Source of the DNA: Vibrio sp. 14G-20
GTDB lineage: Bacteria > Pseudomonadota > Gammaproteobacteria > Enterobacterales > Vibrionaceae
Reading direction: 5' to 3'
Assembly (NCBI RefSeq): GCF_026241515.1
Contig: NZ_JAPHPW010000020.1
Span: 24,721 to 88,720 of the forward strand
Length of the DNA: 64,000 nt
Position 1 is the first letter of the stretch, and every line of letters begins with the position of its first letter. The notes below the pieces were generated by a model, which did not search any database, was not told the DNA's origin, and saw only the letters and a program-made list of their open reading frames with translations. This document shows positions 36,564 through 46,043 of the stretch, in pieces. Position numbers and translations under genes: made by a program.

Positions 36564-38015
36564 CTAGTTCGTTTTTGGCTCAGGATTTTCTGATGCCGCT
36601 TGAACGTCTGCTTCTGTACTTGCATGTTGAATCTCTAACTGCTCGCCTGAGTGTAGTTCTTCTTCAGCCTGTTCTTTCATTTCTAGCTCAACTTGCGCTT
36701 GGCTCTCGGCTAACGCTTCTTGTTCTTCAGCTTTTGATGATTTTGGTAACACAAGGTTTAGCAGAACCGTCATGATGGTGCCTGTTGTAATGCCAGAATG
36801 AAGAAAGTTCGCTAGATCATGCGGCAAGTGTTGCAGCAATCTTGGTTCGAAAGTTACGGCCAAGCCAGACGCCAAACCGACACAGATTACCAAGGCATTT
36901 CGTTTGGTGTCTGCGGCTTTTATCAACATGCGGATGCCCGCGTAGGCAATCATACCGAACATCACGAAACCTACACCACCCAAAACAGGTTTCGGAATCG
37001 TGACGGCAATAGCAGCTAATTTCGGGAATAAACCGCCTAAAATTAGTAAACCACCGGTTGCAGCCACTACATAGCGACTTGCTACCCCTGTGATACCCAC
37101 AATGCCGACGTTTTGGCTGAACGACGCCAATGGCATCGCTGTTAAAATCGAAGATAAGGTACTACCAAGGCCATCGCCTAACAGCCCACGTTTTAGATCT
37201 TTACCGCTGACTTGGGTTTGGCAGTTGTTGCCCAATGCCATGAAGTCACCCGTTGCTTCGGCGATCACCACGATGTACACCAAGCTCATACTGATGATGG
37301 CACTGGCAGAAAAGGTAAAGCCATATTTGAAAGGTTCAGGTCCGCCAACCCAAGCGGCAGAGCTGATTTGTTCAAGGTCGACCATACCGAGCGATAGCGC
37401 CACAATGTAGCCGCCCGCTAAACCAATCACGATGGCTGAAGCGGCAACCGCGCCTTTACAGTAAACCGATACACCAACCACAATCCCCAAAGAGACTAGA
37501 GCTAGAAACAGTTTGGGTAGCGTAGCGAATTGTTCGCTGTTGGCGGGAGAGTCTCCGACCCAGTTCATGGCAACCGGTAAAATGGTTAAGCCAATGAGCG
37601 TAACCACTACACCACTTACCACGGTTGGGAACAATTTACGGACCTTGTCCATGTAAAAGCTGGCGCCAATCACAACGAATGAGCCGATAAGCGCTGAGCC
37701 CATGATGGCAGCAACACCACCTTCGTTACCGATGGAGATGGCCACACCTAAAAAGGCAAAGCTTGAGCCCATTACCACGGGCAGCCGAATACCCACTGGA
37801 CCAAAGCCGAGACACTGCGCGACGGTCACAATACCTGACGCTAAGAGCGCTGCATTGATCAGTGAGACGATCTCGGTGTTGGGCAGGCCAATGGAGGCGC
37901 CGACAATAAGGGGGACAGCGACAATGCCACCAATCGAGGCGAGCATGTGTTGTAGAGCGAGTAGGAGGGTTAGCCCATGGGGCGGTCTTTCATTAAGGGT
38001 GTACAGAAGTTTCAT
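36564..38015 (-). CDS. NCS2-family purine permease (urate/xanthine type)
   Basis: A 483-residue inner-membrane protein with about 14 hydrophobic segments. It begins GLTLLLALQHMLASIGGIVA with the QH motif of segment 1, and has ATGDFMALG and the signature QNVGIVGITGVASRYVV of the NAT/NCS2 nucleobase transporters. A long acidic C-terminal tail (last 60 residues, Glu/Ala/Gln-rich) is unusual in length. Urate or xanthine is the expected cargo from context. GAGGAATATCAA precedes the start. Confidence 0.87.
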   Translation of the reverse strand: MKLLYTLNERPPHGLTLLLALQHMLASIGGIVAVPLIVGASIGLPNTEIVSLINAALLASGIVTVAQCLGFGPVGIRLPVVMGSSFAFLGVAISIGNEGGVAAIMGSALIGSFVVIGASFYMDKVRKLFPTVVSGVVVTLIGLTILPVAMNWVGDSPANSEQFATLPKLFLALVSLGIVVGVSVYCKGAVAASAIVIGLAGGYIVALSLGMVDLEQISSAAWVGGPEPFKYGFTFSASAIISMSLVYIVVIAEATGDFMALGNNCQTQVSGKDLKRGLLGDGLGSTLSSILTAMPLASFSQNVGIVGITGVASRYVVAATGGLLILGGLFPKLAAIAVTIPKPVLGGVGFVMFGMIAYAGIRMLIKAADTKRNALVICVGLASGLAVTFEPRLLQHLPHDLANFLHSGITTGTIMTVLLNLVLPKSSKAEEQEALAESQAQVELEMKEQAEEELHSGEQLEIQHASTEADVQAASENPEPKTN

Positions 38016-38240
38016 TTGATATTCCTCTGCCTGCGTTTCCGTTTACAGGCGATTGGCGGTCAAATAATGACTTCTACAAACTGCGTAGGGTCATAAAAAA
38101 GGTGCACTGAATCGGTAGGGTTTCTGCTCTCTCGTCATCAATGCAATTAGCTTTCTTAAAAATCATGTTGTTGCTTGGCTTGCGAACGAGCCAAGCAACG
38201 TTGTGAGCAATCAAGAAACAACTGCTCAGGAGCTATAGGG

Positions 38241-39584
38241 TTAACCGATGAACACCAGCTTGGCGATGAAGATAGCCGCTAGGAAGTACATCGAGATAGA
38301 CACATCTTTGGTTTTACCTGTCGCCAGTTTAAGCACTGTGTAGGTAATGAAACCCAGTGCGATACCATTCGCGATAGAGAAGGTCAGTGGCATCATCAGT
38401 GCGGTAATCGCAGCTGGAGCACCGTTGGTAAAGTCTTTCCAATCGACGTGCTGCATACTGCTCATCATCACAAACGCTACGTAAATCAACGCGCCGGAGG
38501 TGGCGTAAGCTGGGATCATACCTGCAAGAGGTGATAGGAAAATCGCCGCTAAGAACAAAGCGCCAACTACAATCGCAGATAGGCCTGTTCGAGCACCGGC
38601 TGCAACACCTGCAGCACTTTCTACGTAACTGGTGACAGGTGGACAACCCACACACGCACCTGCAACACTTGAGATACTATCGGCTTTCAGTGCTTTGCTC
38701 AGACCTTCGATCTTACCCGTTTCAGGGTTAGTTAGGTTTGCACGCTCAGCCACGCCCATCAAAGTACCCGCGGTATCGAACATGTTTACAAAAAGGAAAG
38801 CCAAGATAACGCTGATCATCGAAACATCAAGCGCACCCATAATATCCATCTTTAGGAACGTAGGCGCTAAACTTGGTGGGGCTGCGAAGAAGCCGTTGTA
38901 ATGCACTAAGCCAAGCATCATGCCGACCAGAGTGACACTCAAAATGCCGATTAGCACCGCACCAAAGACTTTACGCTCACTGAGTACCGCGATGATAAGG
39001 AACGCGATAGCAGCCAGTAGCGCTTCTGGTTTAGTGAAGTCACCTAGTGATACCAAAGTTGCTGGGTTTTCGACGACGATACCTGCTGTTTTTAAGCCAA
39101 TCAGACCTAAGAACAAGCCAACACCTGCCGTCATGGAATAGCGCAGACTCACCGGGATACTTTCAATTATCCATTGGCGGACTTTGTAGAAGCTCATCCC
39201 GACGAACAAGATACCTGAGATAAACACCGCACCCAGTGCCACTTCCCAGCTGTAGCCCATTTCGCTTACTACTGTGAACGAGAAGAAGGCATTCAAGCCC
39301 ATGCCCGGCGCAAGTCCGACAGGCCAGTTCGCAAATAGCCCCATTAACAAACAGCCGATCGCAGCACCAATACAGGTTGCGACGAATACCGCACCTGAAT
39401 CCATGCCTGAAGCGGCCATTATTTGTGGGTTAACGAAGATGATGTAAGCCATGGTGGCGAAAGTGGTGACACCACCGACTAACTCATTTTTTACGCTACT
39501 TCCGTGTGCCTTAATTTTAAAAAACTTCTCTAAAATTCCGTTGTTCGCATCTTGGTTGAGTATTTCTGTTTTACTCTCACTCAT
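38241..39584 (-). CDS. AzgA-type adenine/guanine/hypoxanthine permease (NCS2)
   Basis: A 447-residue membrane protein of the AzgA/PurP/GhxP branch. Diagnostic blocks: FATMAYIIFVNPQIMAASGM, GLAPGMGLNAFF, FVNMFDTAGTLMGVAER and GCPPVTSYVESAAGVAAGAR. These symporters import adenine, guanine or hypoxanthine with protons. The ATG at 39584 follows AAGGA by ten bases; a start at 39614 is possible. It is followed, 225 bp on, by the second purine permease. Confidence 0.9.
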   Translation of the reverse strand: MSESKTEILNQDANNGILEKFFKIKAHGSSVKNELVGGVTTFATMAYIIFVNPQIMAASGMDSGAVFVATCIGAAIGCLLMGLFANWPVGLAPGMGLNAFFSFTVVSEMGYSWEVALGAVFISGILFVGMSFYKVRQWIIESIPVSLRYSMTAGVGLFLGLIGLKTAGIVVENPATLVSLGDFTKPEALLAAIAFLIIAVLSERKVFGAVLIGILSVTLVGMMLGLVHYNGFFAAPPSLAPTFLKMDIMGALDVSMISVILAFLFVNMFDTAGTLMGVAERANLTNPETGKIEGLSKALKADSISSVAGACVGCPPVTSYVESAAGVAAGARTGLSAIVVGALFLAAIFLSPLAGMIPAYATSGALIYVAFVMMSSMQHVDWKDFTNGAPAAITALMMPLTFSIANGIALGFITYTVLKLATGKTKDVSISMYFLAAIFIAKLVFIG

Positions 39585-39850
39585 GTCAGCAAGTCCTTTT
39601 ATGTTGTGATCCATTTATTGAATACAGCGAGATTTCAATATTAAGTTTTAAGGTTTTTCCTAGCCGCTATTTCTTTAGTTATCAGTTTCTAACCATCTGT
39701 TTTTTAGCTATTAATCTCTAACTATTAACGTTGTTAGTATTTTTATATGAGCGTGTTTAGTGAGTGCACACCTTTTGGGATGCACACATCACGCACTAAT
39801 CTGTTTAATATTTGTCGGTTGAGCCTAGTTCGAAGTTCTAGGTCACGGGA

Positions 39851-40204
39851 CTAACTGCCCCGATAGGTTGAGAAACTGTAAGGCGAGACGAGAAGAGGGA
39901 CATGATAATGCGCTTCTGGGTCATCTAAGCCGAAACGAATCACCACATCATCTAAGAAGGGCACACCATCCAATTCTACACCTTTGCTTTTGTAGTAATC
40001 CGCAACGTAGAACACCAATTGATATTTCCCCGGTCGGAAATCATTCCCTGCCAGAATCGGCGCATCGGTTCGGCCATCGGAGTTGGTGAGTACCGTCGCC
40101 AGCTTTTCTGTTGAGTCTTCATTGACCTTATAAAGCTCTACCTTGATCTCTGCACCTGGTAAGCCGTGAGTAGTGTCTAATACGTGTGTTGTTAGTCTTC
40201 CCAT
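39851..40204 (-). CDS. uraH: 5-hydroxyisourate hydrolase (transthyretin-like)
   Basis: A 117-residue protein with the family's N-terminal LTTHVLDTTHGLPGAEI and the diagnostic C-terminal YRGS tetrapeptide (SPYSFSTYRGS). It converts 5-hydroxyisourate to OHCU, the second step of urate breakdown, as a homotetramer. No signal peptide is present. It is divergent from puuE; the 425-bp gap carries two TATAC palindromes. AAAGGA lies three bases before the ATG. Confidence 0.95.
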   Translation of the reverse strand: MGRLTTHVLDTTHGLPGAEIKVELYKVNEDSTEKLATVLTNSDGRTDAPILAGNDFRPGKYQLVFYVADYYKSKGVELDGVPFLDDVVIRFGLDDPEAHYHVPLLVSPYSFSTYRGS

Positions 40205-40312
40205 AGTCCTTTAATAGCGCTTTTGGCGCTCCTCTGTTCCGTGGTTTGTTTGTCCATATCGACCTAGCAAAAGAGTGCAACTGGTCACTTTGTTACCACT
40301 AACTATGTACGA

Positions 40313-40324
40313 ACTGTACACAAT
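40313..40324. promoter_or_regulatory. TATAC palindrome, degenerate site C (uraH side)
   Basis: ACTGTACACAAT, matching ATTGTATACAAT at 10 of 12 positions, about 110 bp before uraH. Confidence 0.45.
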
Positions 40325-40472
40325 TAGTAAAGCGAATTGTTGGAAAAATGTTAACTATTGTGTCTTTTTTTCTGACTTTATAGATCCTGATTATCGTTTT
40401 TGGTGAGGCTGTGATTTATTAAGCTACTGTTTTTAAAGTGTAAAAGTGTATAAATTTAACTTGAATAACAAA

Positions 40473-40488
40473 ATCTTTACATTGAGAT
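40473..40488. promoter_or_regulatory. MarR-box-like motif upstream of puuE
   Basis: ATCTTTACATTGAGAT differs from the MarR-type box at 20983 at only two of 16 positions. It lies six bases before the TATAC palindrome of puuE. Confidence 0.4.
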
Positions 40489-40493
40489 AAATA

Positions 40494-40505
40494 ATTGTAT
40501 ACAAT
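40494..40505. promoter_or_regulatory. TATAC palindrome, site D (puuE side)
   Basis: ATTGTATACAAT, identical to site B upstream of gcl, 125 bp before puuE. Confidence 0.6.
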
Positions 40506-40629
40506 AAATGTACAGGGGTAAGGTTGCTCGGTTTTGAAATAACCAATAGCGGAATCACCAATAGAAGAATCATATTGATGAACCAGCTAAACAGCGGCTA
40601 AGCCAACCACTTATGTTAGGAGTACTTGG

Positions 40630-41562
40630 ATGAATAAGGATTATTCAAGAAATTTGATCGGTTACGGAGCTAACCCTCCAAACCCTCAATGGCCAGGTAA
40701 TGCGCGCGTCGCGGTTTCTTTTGTATTGAACTATGAAGAGGGCGGTGAGCGTTGTTTGTTACATGGAGACGACGAGTCTGAAGCCTTTCTTTCAGAGATC
40801 CCGTCAGCACAGCCGATCAAAGGCGAACGTCACATGAGCATGGAATCCATTTATGAATATGGTAGCCGTGCGGGTGTATGGCGTGTTCTTCGCTTGTTCG
40901 ATGAATATGAAATCCCACTGACCGTCTTTGCGGTTGCTATGGCGATTGAGCGTCACCCAGATGTTGCCAAAGCTATGGTCGAAGCGGGCCACGAAATTTG
41001 TAGCCACGGTTATCGCTGGATCGACTATCAATACATTGATGAGTCAGAAGAGCGCGACCACATGACCAAAGCGATTGAGATCATCCAACAAGTGACGGGT
41101 CAACGCCCACAAGGTTGGTACACAGGTCGAACGGGTCCAAATACGCGTCGCTTGGTAGCAGAAGAGGGCGGTTTTCTTTATGACTCAGATGCCTATGATG
41201 ATGACCTGCCTTATTGGCACACCGAAACCGGTCATCCGCAATTGGTGATCCCTTACACACTCGATGTGAACGACATGCGTTTTTCAACCGCGCAAGGCTT
41301 CAACTCGGGTGAACAGTTCTTCCAATACCTAAAAGACACGTTTGACACCCTTTATATGGAAGGCGAAACCGCGCCGAAAATGATGTCGGTTGGGCTGCAT
41401 TGTCGTCTGATTGGTCGCCCCGGTCGTATTGCTGCATTAAGACGTTTCTTAGATTACGTAAAACAGCATGACAGCGTGTGGTTATGTCGTCGAATCGATA
41501 TCGCCAACCACTGGCACCAACATCATCCATATCAACTAGATAACGCTATTCATCAACAATAA
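40630..41562 (+). CDS. puuE: Allantoinase, PuuE type (polysaccharide-deacetylase fold)
   Basis: A 310-residue cytosolic enzyme opening the allantoin ring to allantoate. It begins with the diagnostic RNLIGYGANPPNPQWPGNAR and continues AVSFVLNYEEGGE, GHEICSHGYRWIDYQ, GWYTGRTGPNTRRL, and SVGLHCRLIGRPGR. This metal-independent family is unrelated to amidohydrolase allantoinases. AGGAG lies eight bases upstream of the ATG. First gene of puuE-uraD-alc-allA-puuD, all forward. Confidence 0.95.
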   Translation: MNKDYSRNLIGYGANPPNPQWPGNARVAVSFVLNYEEGGERCLLHGDDESEAFLSEIPSAQPIKGERHMSMESIYEYGSRAGVWRVLRLFDEYEIPLTVFAVAMAIERHPDVAKAMVEAGHEICSHGYRWIDYQYIDESEERDHMTKAIEIIQQVTGQRPQGWYTGRTGPNTRRLVAEEGGFLYDSDAYDDDLPYWHTETGHPQLVIPYTLDVNDMRFSTAQGFNSGEQFFQYLKDTFDTLYMEGETAPKMMSVGLHCRLIGRPGRIAALRRFLDYVKQHDSVWLCRRIDIANHWHQHHPYQLDNAIHQQ

Positions 41563-41590
41563 AAGTAGCAGTGAAGCAAGGAGGCTTAAC

Positions 41591-42106
41591 GTGACTGAAT
41601 TTCGATCATGCCAACCAACAACCATGGACCGCGATACGTTTGTCGCTCACTTTGCTGATGTCTACGAACACAGCCCGTGGGTTGCAGAACTGGTGTATGA
41701 CCAAGGTTTGAATGCCGAAGACGACCATATCGAGAATCTTCATCTGAAAATGGCATCGACTTTGTTAAGTGCAGACCAAGGCAAACAGTTGGCTTTGATC
41801 AACGCTCACCCGGATTTAGCCGGTCGAGCAGCAGTAAACGGCGAACTCACAGAGTCGTCGACCAAGGAACAAGCGGGGGCGGGCATCGACCAGTGCAACG
41901 CCGAAGAATTTGAAAAATTCACTTCTTATAACAACAGCTACAAAAGTCGCTTCAATTTCCCTTTTATCATGGCGGTGAAGGGAGCCAATCGTTACCAAAT
42001 TCTTGAGTCGTTCGAGATGCGATTAGGAAATGATAGTGAAACTGAGTTTGCTACGGCGATTCAAGAGATCAACAAGATCGCGATGTTTCGTCTCTGGGAT
42101 ATGTAA
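41591..42106 (+). CDS. uraD: OHCU decarboxylase
   Basis: A 171-residue all-helical enzyme that decarboxylates OHCU to S-allantoin. The catalytic INAHPDLAGRA block and the FPFIMAVKG segment are intact. AGGAGG lies six bases before a GTG start codon, so the GTG is the real start. It follows puuE by 28 bp. Confidence 0.93.
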   Translation: MTEFRSCQPTTMDRDTFVAHFADVYEHSPWVAELVYDQGLNAEDDHIENLHLKMASTLLSADQGKQLALINAHPDLAGRAAVNGELTESSTKEQAGAGIDQCNAEEFEKFTSYNNSYKSRFNFPFIMAVKGANRYQILESFEMRLGNDSETEFATAIQEINKIAMFRLWDM

Positions 42107-42274
42107 GTTAACGGAGTTAACAGCTATCTCAGCCCAGTCTTAGTGCGCTAAGAGCTTTGTTTATCAGAGCTAGAGTTTGATTTATCCGAGGCTTATTTAT
42201 CAAAGCCTTATTGAATAAAGCATAAGCCACTAAGTTCTCATTTTATTATTACTTTATTAATTTCATAGGATTAC

Positions 42275-43267
42275 ATGGACATGACCCATAAATTTGAACA
42301 GTACATAAACCTTGCAGACGAAAAACTCGGCGCAGAAGCTATCTTCGCAACCGACGATTTTTTCGCGGATAAAAGCCGTCTACTCAGCCATGCGGCACCA
42401 GAGTGGAAAGACGACTTATACGACGACAACGGTAAGTGGATGGACGGTTGGGAAAGCAGACGCAAACGCGGTGAAGGTTACGACTACTGTGTCGTTCGCC
42501 TTGGCCTAGCTGGCACCATTGCTGGCGTTGATATTGATACCTCATTCTTCACAGGTAACTTCCCACCTTCGGCATCAATTGACGCGTGTTATTCACCACA
42601 AGGTGAGCCAACTGACTCAACAGAGTGGCTAGAAATTCTGCCTTCAATGGCACTACAAGGTGATCATCATCATCTTGAAGCGATTGAAAGTGACCAAGTA
42701 TTTACGCACCTACGTTTGAACATCTACCCAGACGGCGGTGTCGCTCGCTTACGTGTTTATGGCCGACCAAGTGTGGATTGGGAAGCAATTGATTCTCAGC
42801 AACAAGTCGACCTAGCATCGGTTGAACACGGTGGCCGAGCACTCGCATGTAGCGATGAGCACTACGGCAACAAAGCCAACATCTTAGGCCCAGGCCGTGG
42901 TGAAAACATGGGTGATGGCTGGGAAACAGCACGTCGTCGTACACCAGGTAACGACTGGGTTATCGTGGCACTAGGCCACCCAGGTAACATCGAACGTATC
43001 GTCGTGGACACGGCTCACTTCAAAGGTAACTATCCTGACAGCTGCTCAATTCAAGCCGCTTACGTGAAAGGTGGTACCGACGATCAAGTGGAAACACAAA
43101 GCCTATTCTGGCGTGAACTGTTGCCTGCACAAAAGCTGCAAGCGCACGAGATTCACGAATTCATTTCTGAGGTAAACGACCTTGGTGCGATTACCCACGT
43201 ACGTGCAAACATATTCCCAGATGGCGGTATTAGCCGTTTGCGTCTGTTTGGTACGAAAGCGAAATAG
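42275..43267 (+). CDS. alc: Allantoicase
   Basis: A 330-residue enzyme made of two jelly-roll repeats, splitting allantoate to ureidoglycolate and urea. The repeats can be read directly: GWESRRKRGEGYDYCVVRLG in the first half and GWETARRRTPGNDWVIVALG in the second, each followed by a DT/FxGN strand and a RLNIYPDGGVARLR/RANIFPDGGISRLR end. ATG at 42275 is used; 42281 is also possible from the AGGA at 42267. Confidence 0.95.
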   Translation: MDMTHKFEQYINLADEKLGAEAIFATDDFFADKSRLLSHAAPEWKDDLYDDNGKWMDGWESRRKRGEGYDYCVVRLGLAGTIAGVDIDTSFFTGNFPPSASIDACYSPQGEPTDSTEWLEILPSMALQGDHHHLEAIESDQVFTHLRLNIYPDGGVARLRVYGRPSVDWEAIDSQQQVDLASVEHGGRALACSDEHYGNKANILGPGRGENMGDGWETARRRTPGNDWVIVALGHPGNIERIVVDTAHFKGNYPDSCSIQAAYVKGGTDDQVETQSLFWRELLPAQKLQAHEIHEFISEVNDLGAITHVRANIFPDGGISRLRLFGTKAK

Positions 43268-43281
43268 GTAAGGAAATGAGT

Positions 43282-43842
43282 ATGAGTAATGGAATACGTC
43301 GTTTGTCCATCGAACCGTTAACCAAGCAGGCTTTTGCAGAGTTTGGTGATGTTATCGAGTCCGATAATAGTGATTTCTTCATGATCAACAGTGGATCAAC
43401 ACGTCGCTACCACAAGCTAGCGACAACGGATGTGCAAGACCAAGACGGAGAAGCGATCATCAGCATCTTCCAAGCCACACCGTTGAGCTACCCACTGACC
43501 ATCAAAATGTTAGAGCGTCATCCACTTGGCTCTCAGGCATTCATTCCATTACTTGGTCAACCCTATTTAATTGTTGTTGCGCCAAAAGGCGACGATCCAA
43601 CATTAGCCAATAGCCGAGCTTTCTTGAGCAACGGCCGTCAAGGAGTGAACTATCACAAAGGGGTGTGGCATCACCCAGTTCTTGCGCTTACCGATCAAGA
43701 CCAGTTCTTGATCGTCGATAGAGGCGGAGAAGGACATAACTGTGATGAGGTTTATTTCGACAGCGATCAAGTGGCATTGCATTTGGACGATCTGCCAACG
43801 GACGACAATAAGGAAGAGCAACGCTTAGCTAAAGCGTTGTGA
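43282..43842 (+). CDS. allA: Ureidoglycolate lyase
   Basis: A 186-residue cupin-like enzyme releasing urea and glyoxylate from ureidoglycolate. Family blocks: EPLTKQAFAEFGDVIE, ERHPLGSQAFIPL, GRQGVNYHKGVWHHPVLAL and DRGGEGHNCDE. AAGGA seven bases before ATG 43282 favours that start over ATG 43276. The product glyoxylate feeds gcl and aceB. It lies 14 bp after alc and 14 bp before puuD. Confidence 0.94.
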   Translation: MSNGIRRLSIEPLTKQAFAEFGDVIESDNSDFFMINSGSTRRYHKLATTDVQDQDGEAIISIFQATPLSYPLTIKMLERHPLGSQAFIPLLGQPYLIVVAPKGDDPTLANSRAFLSNGRQGVNYHKGVWHHPVLALTDQDQFLIVDRGGEGHNCDEVYFDSDQVALHLDDLPTDDNKEEQRLAKAL

Positions 43843-43856
43843 TACAGGAGTTTATT

Positions 43857-45173
43857 ATGGATCCGCATATTACAGAGTGGTTGAATTTAGCAATACGCTG
43901 GGCTCACATGATTGTTGGTGTTGCGTGGATAGGCGCATCATTTTACTTTGTTTGGTTAGAGAATAACCTTAACCGAGTAAACCCAAAAACGGGCCTTTCG
44001 GGCGACTTATGGGCGATTCACGGTGGTGGTATTTATCACCTAGAGAAGTACAAACTTGCGCCACCAGAGATGCCAGAGCACCTGCACTGGTTCAAATGGG
44101 AAGCCTACTTCACGTGGATCACCGGTGTGTGTCTACTGGGTGTGGTTTACTACCTCAACGCTGAAATCTACCTGATTGCACCGGGCTCTGGCCTTGATTC
44201 AACAACGGCAATCGCGATTGGTATTGGTTCATTCGTTGCTGGTTGGTTTATCTACGACTTACTGTGTGACTCGCCATTAGGTAAAACCCCCGTGTTGCTT
44301 GGCGTTGTGCTGTTTGTGCTGCTCGTTGCTGCGACATATGGCCTAACCCAAGTGTTCAGTGGCCGTGGTGCTTACATCCACGTGGGTGCCATCATTGGTA
44401 CCATCATGGTGGGTAACGTATTCCGCGTTATCATGCCAGCGCAGCGTAACTTGGTGAAAGCGATTGAAGAGAAGCGCGAACCGGATCCGGCACTGCCAGC
44501 GAAAGGTTTACTGCGTTCTCGTCACAACAACTACATGACACTGCCAGTGCTGTTCATCATGATCAGTAATCACTTCCCAAGCACTTACGGCTCGGAATAC
44601 AACTGGTTGATTCTTGCCGGCTTAGCGATCTTCAGTATCTTGGTGCGTCACTATTTCAACACGCGTCATGGTAGCCAGAAGTTTGCATGGACAATACCAG
44701 TCGCAGCATTGGGTATGATCACGCTTGCGTTTGTTACCTCACCTTACGCGAAAAAACAGATGACTCCAGTTGTGCAAGCACCAGTGGTTCAAGAAGCGCT
44801 AGTAAGCGCGACTGAATCAGCGACAGAAGAACTTGCTGCAAACGACACCGCTTCAACGACTAGCTCTCAAGCTGTACCTACAGACCACACAATGCAAACT
44901 GCTAGCGCAGGTGTAAGCTTTGAAACCATCAACAAAGTCATTCAAGAGCGCTGTTCTGTGTGTCACTCATCAACCCCAAGCCACGCCGCTTTTGCTGCTG
45001 CGCCAGCCGGTGTGATGTTTGATACCCCAGAAGAGATTAAAGCCAACGTACCTAGGATTGTTGCTCAAACCGTGACAACCAAGGTGATGCCGCTCGGTAA
45101 CATGACTCAAATGACCGACGCAGAACGCGCACTCATCGGAACTTGGGTTGAGCAAGGCGCGACGCTTCAATAG
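43857..45173 (+). CDS. puuD: Membrane-bound urate hydroxylase with cytochrome c domain
   Basis: A 438-residue fusion. The N-terminal 300 residues form about eight membrane segments with the PuuD pattern (IRWAHMIVGVAWIGASFYFV, GDLWAIHGGGIYHLEKY, RHNNYMTLPVLFIMISNHFP). A 50-residue Ala/Thr/Ser linker leads to a periplasmic cytochrome c domain with CSVCH and a Met ligand in MPLGNMTQM. It oxidises urate to 5-hydroxyisourate using water and passes electrons to cytochrome c rather than O2, so no peroxide is made. CAGGAG sets the ATG at 43857. Confidence 0.93.
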   Translation: MDPHITEWLNLAIRWAHMIVGVAWIGASFYFVWLENNLNRVNPKTGLSGDLWAIHGGGIYHLEKYKLAPPEMPEHLHWFKWEAYFTWITGVCLLGVVYYLNAEIYLIAPGSGLDSTTAIAIGIGSFVAGWFIYDLLCDSPLGKTPVLLGVVLFVLLVAATYGLTQVFSGRGAYIHVGAIIGTIMVGNVFRVIMPAQRNLVKAIEEKREPDPALPAKGLLRSRHNNYMTLPVLFIMISNHFPSTYGSEYNWLILAGLAIFSILVRHYFNTRHGSQKFAWTIPVAALGMITLAFVTSPYAKKQMTPVVQAPVVQEALVSATESATEELAANDTASTTSSQAVPTDHTMQTASAGVSFETINKVIQERCSVCHSSTPSHAAFAAAPAGVMFDTPEEIKANVPRIVAQTVTTKVMPLGNMTQMTDAERALIGTWVEQGATLQ

Positions 45174-45227
45174 CAGTACTTTGTAATAGCAGTACTTTGC
45201 AATAACAGTACTCAGTATCCTTTACCT

Positions 45228-45332
45228 AAGAGCATGAGTCTTAGGTGAGGCTTGGGGAGAGTTTGGTTTCGGGCACGCGCCAAACTCATCCCACCCTGTT
45301 TCCCCGGTTCCTATAACCGGGGCTTTTTGTTT
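45228..45332 (+). ncRNA. Structured RNA candidate, copy A
   Basis: Two consecutive hairpins. The first pairs GAGTTTGG (45259-45266) with CCAAACTC across a 13-base loop. The second, CCCCGGTT/AACCGGGG around loop CCTAT, followed by TTTTTG, is a Rho-independent terminator. The whole 105 bp aligns without large gaps to 58178-58280. Stem bases differ between copies while pairing is kept, which supports an RNA-level role. It lies 60 bp after puuD and could be an sRNA 3' end or an attenuator. No known family is recognised. Confidence 0.55.
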
Positions 45333-45426
45333 TTGGAGAATCGGCAATAGGAAAGAGAAAACAGGAAATGTGAAGCTGAATATAGGTTACTTTATTCGTT
45401 AAATCTGCGGAATGAAGATAGGCGAA

Positions 45427-45873
45427 TTAAGCGGAATGGCGAGATTGAATATTACAAATCGCATAGCCGATGCAGTGATAGATACAGTCGAGCACTTCTT
45501 GCTCTTCGCCTTGGATCTTGGATTGCAGCCCTTTGATGCCTTTCTCAGTTGGCATAATAGGACCAAATGCAATAATAGCTGCCACAAAATTCGGTTCACT
45601 ATCAATGGCTTTCTGCCAAGTCTTCGAAAACGCTGCGGTCGACTCGTAATTTAAGTGCTCATTGATGATCTTTGAAAACAGAGGCTCAAGCTCTTTGGCA
45701 ATATCGGCTTTTCTGTCGAAGTGAGCATTAATCCCTGATTTAGACACACCAGCTTTTTTAGCGATATAAGCAAAGGTTGCCTTGTCGAAGCCTTCATTTA
45801 ATGCGATATCAAATGCAGCATCGATGATCTTTTGTCGTGTAATAATCGCTTGTGCAGCGCTTGCTCTTCCCAC
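45427..45873 (-). CDS. Short TetR-family regulator
   Basis: A 148-residue protein with an N-terminal TetR helix-turn-helix (ATFAYIAKKAGVSKSGINAH followed by FDRKADIAKEL). The C-terminal domain is shorter than usual (family about 190-200). GGAGG lies five bases before a GTG start. Its targets are unknown; it borders the purine cluster and the accessory region. Confidence 0.8.
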   Translation of the reverse strand: MGRASAAQAIITRQKIIDAAFDIALNEGFDKATFAYIAKKAGVSKSGINAHFDRKADIAKELEPLFSKIINEHLNYESTAAFSKTWQKAIDSEPNFVAAIIAFGPIMPTEKGIKGLQSKIQGEEQEVLDCIYHCIGYAICNIQSRHSA

Positions 45874-46043
45874 TCTTGCCTCCGAATGTTGGATGATGGT
45901 TGTGTTTTATGTGCCATCGATAATAAGCAGTAACAGGCCGTAGAATAAAGGCACATAGCTTACGATACAATCGATCGTTGAGTAACTGAACATTAATGGG
46001 CCCAAACAGGCATCATCGAGTTCATGTTATTGAAATTATACAT

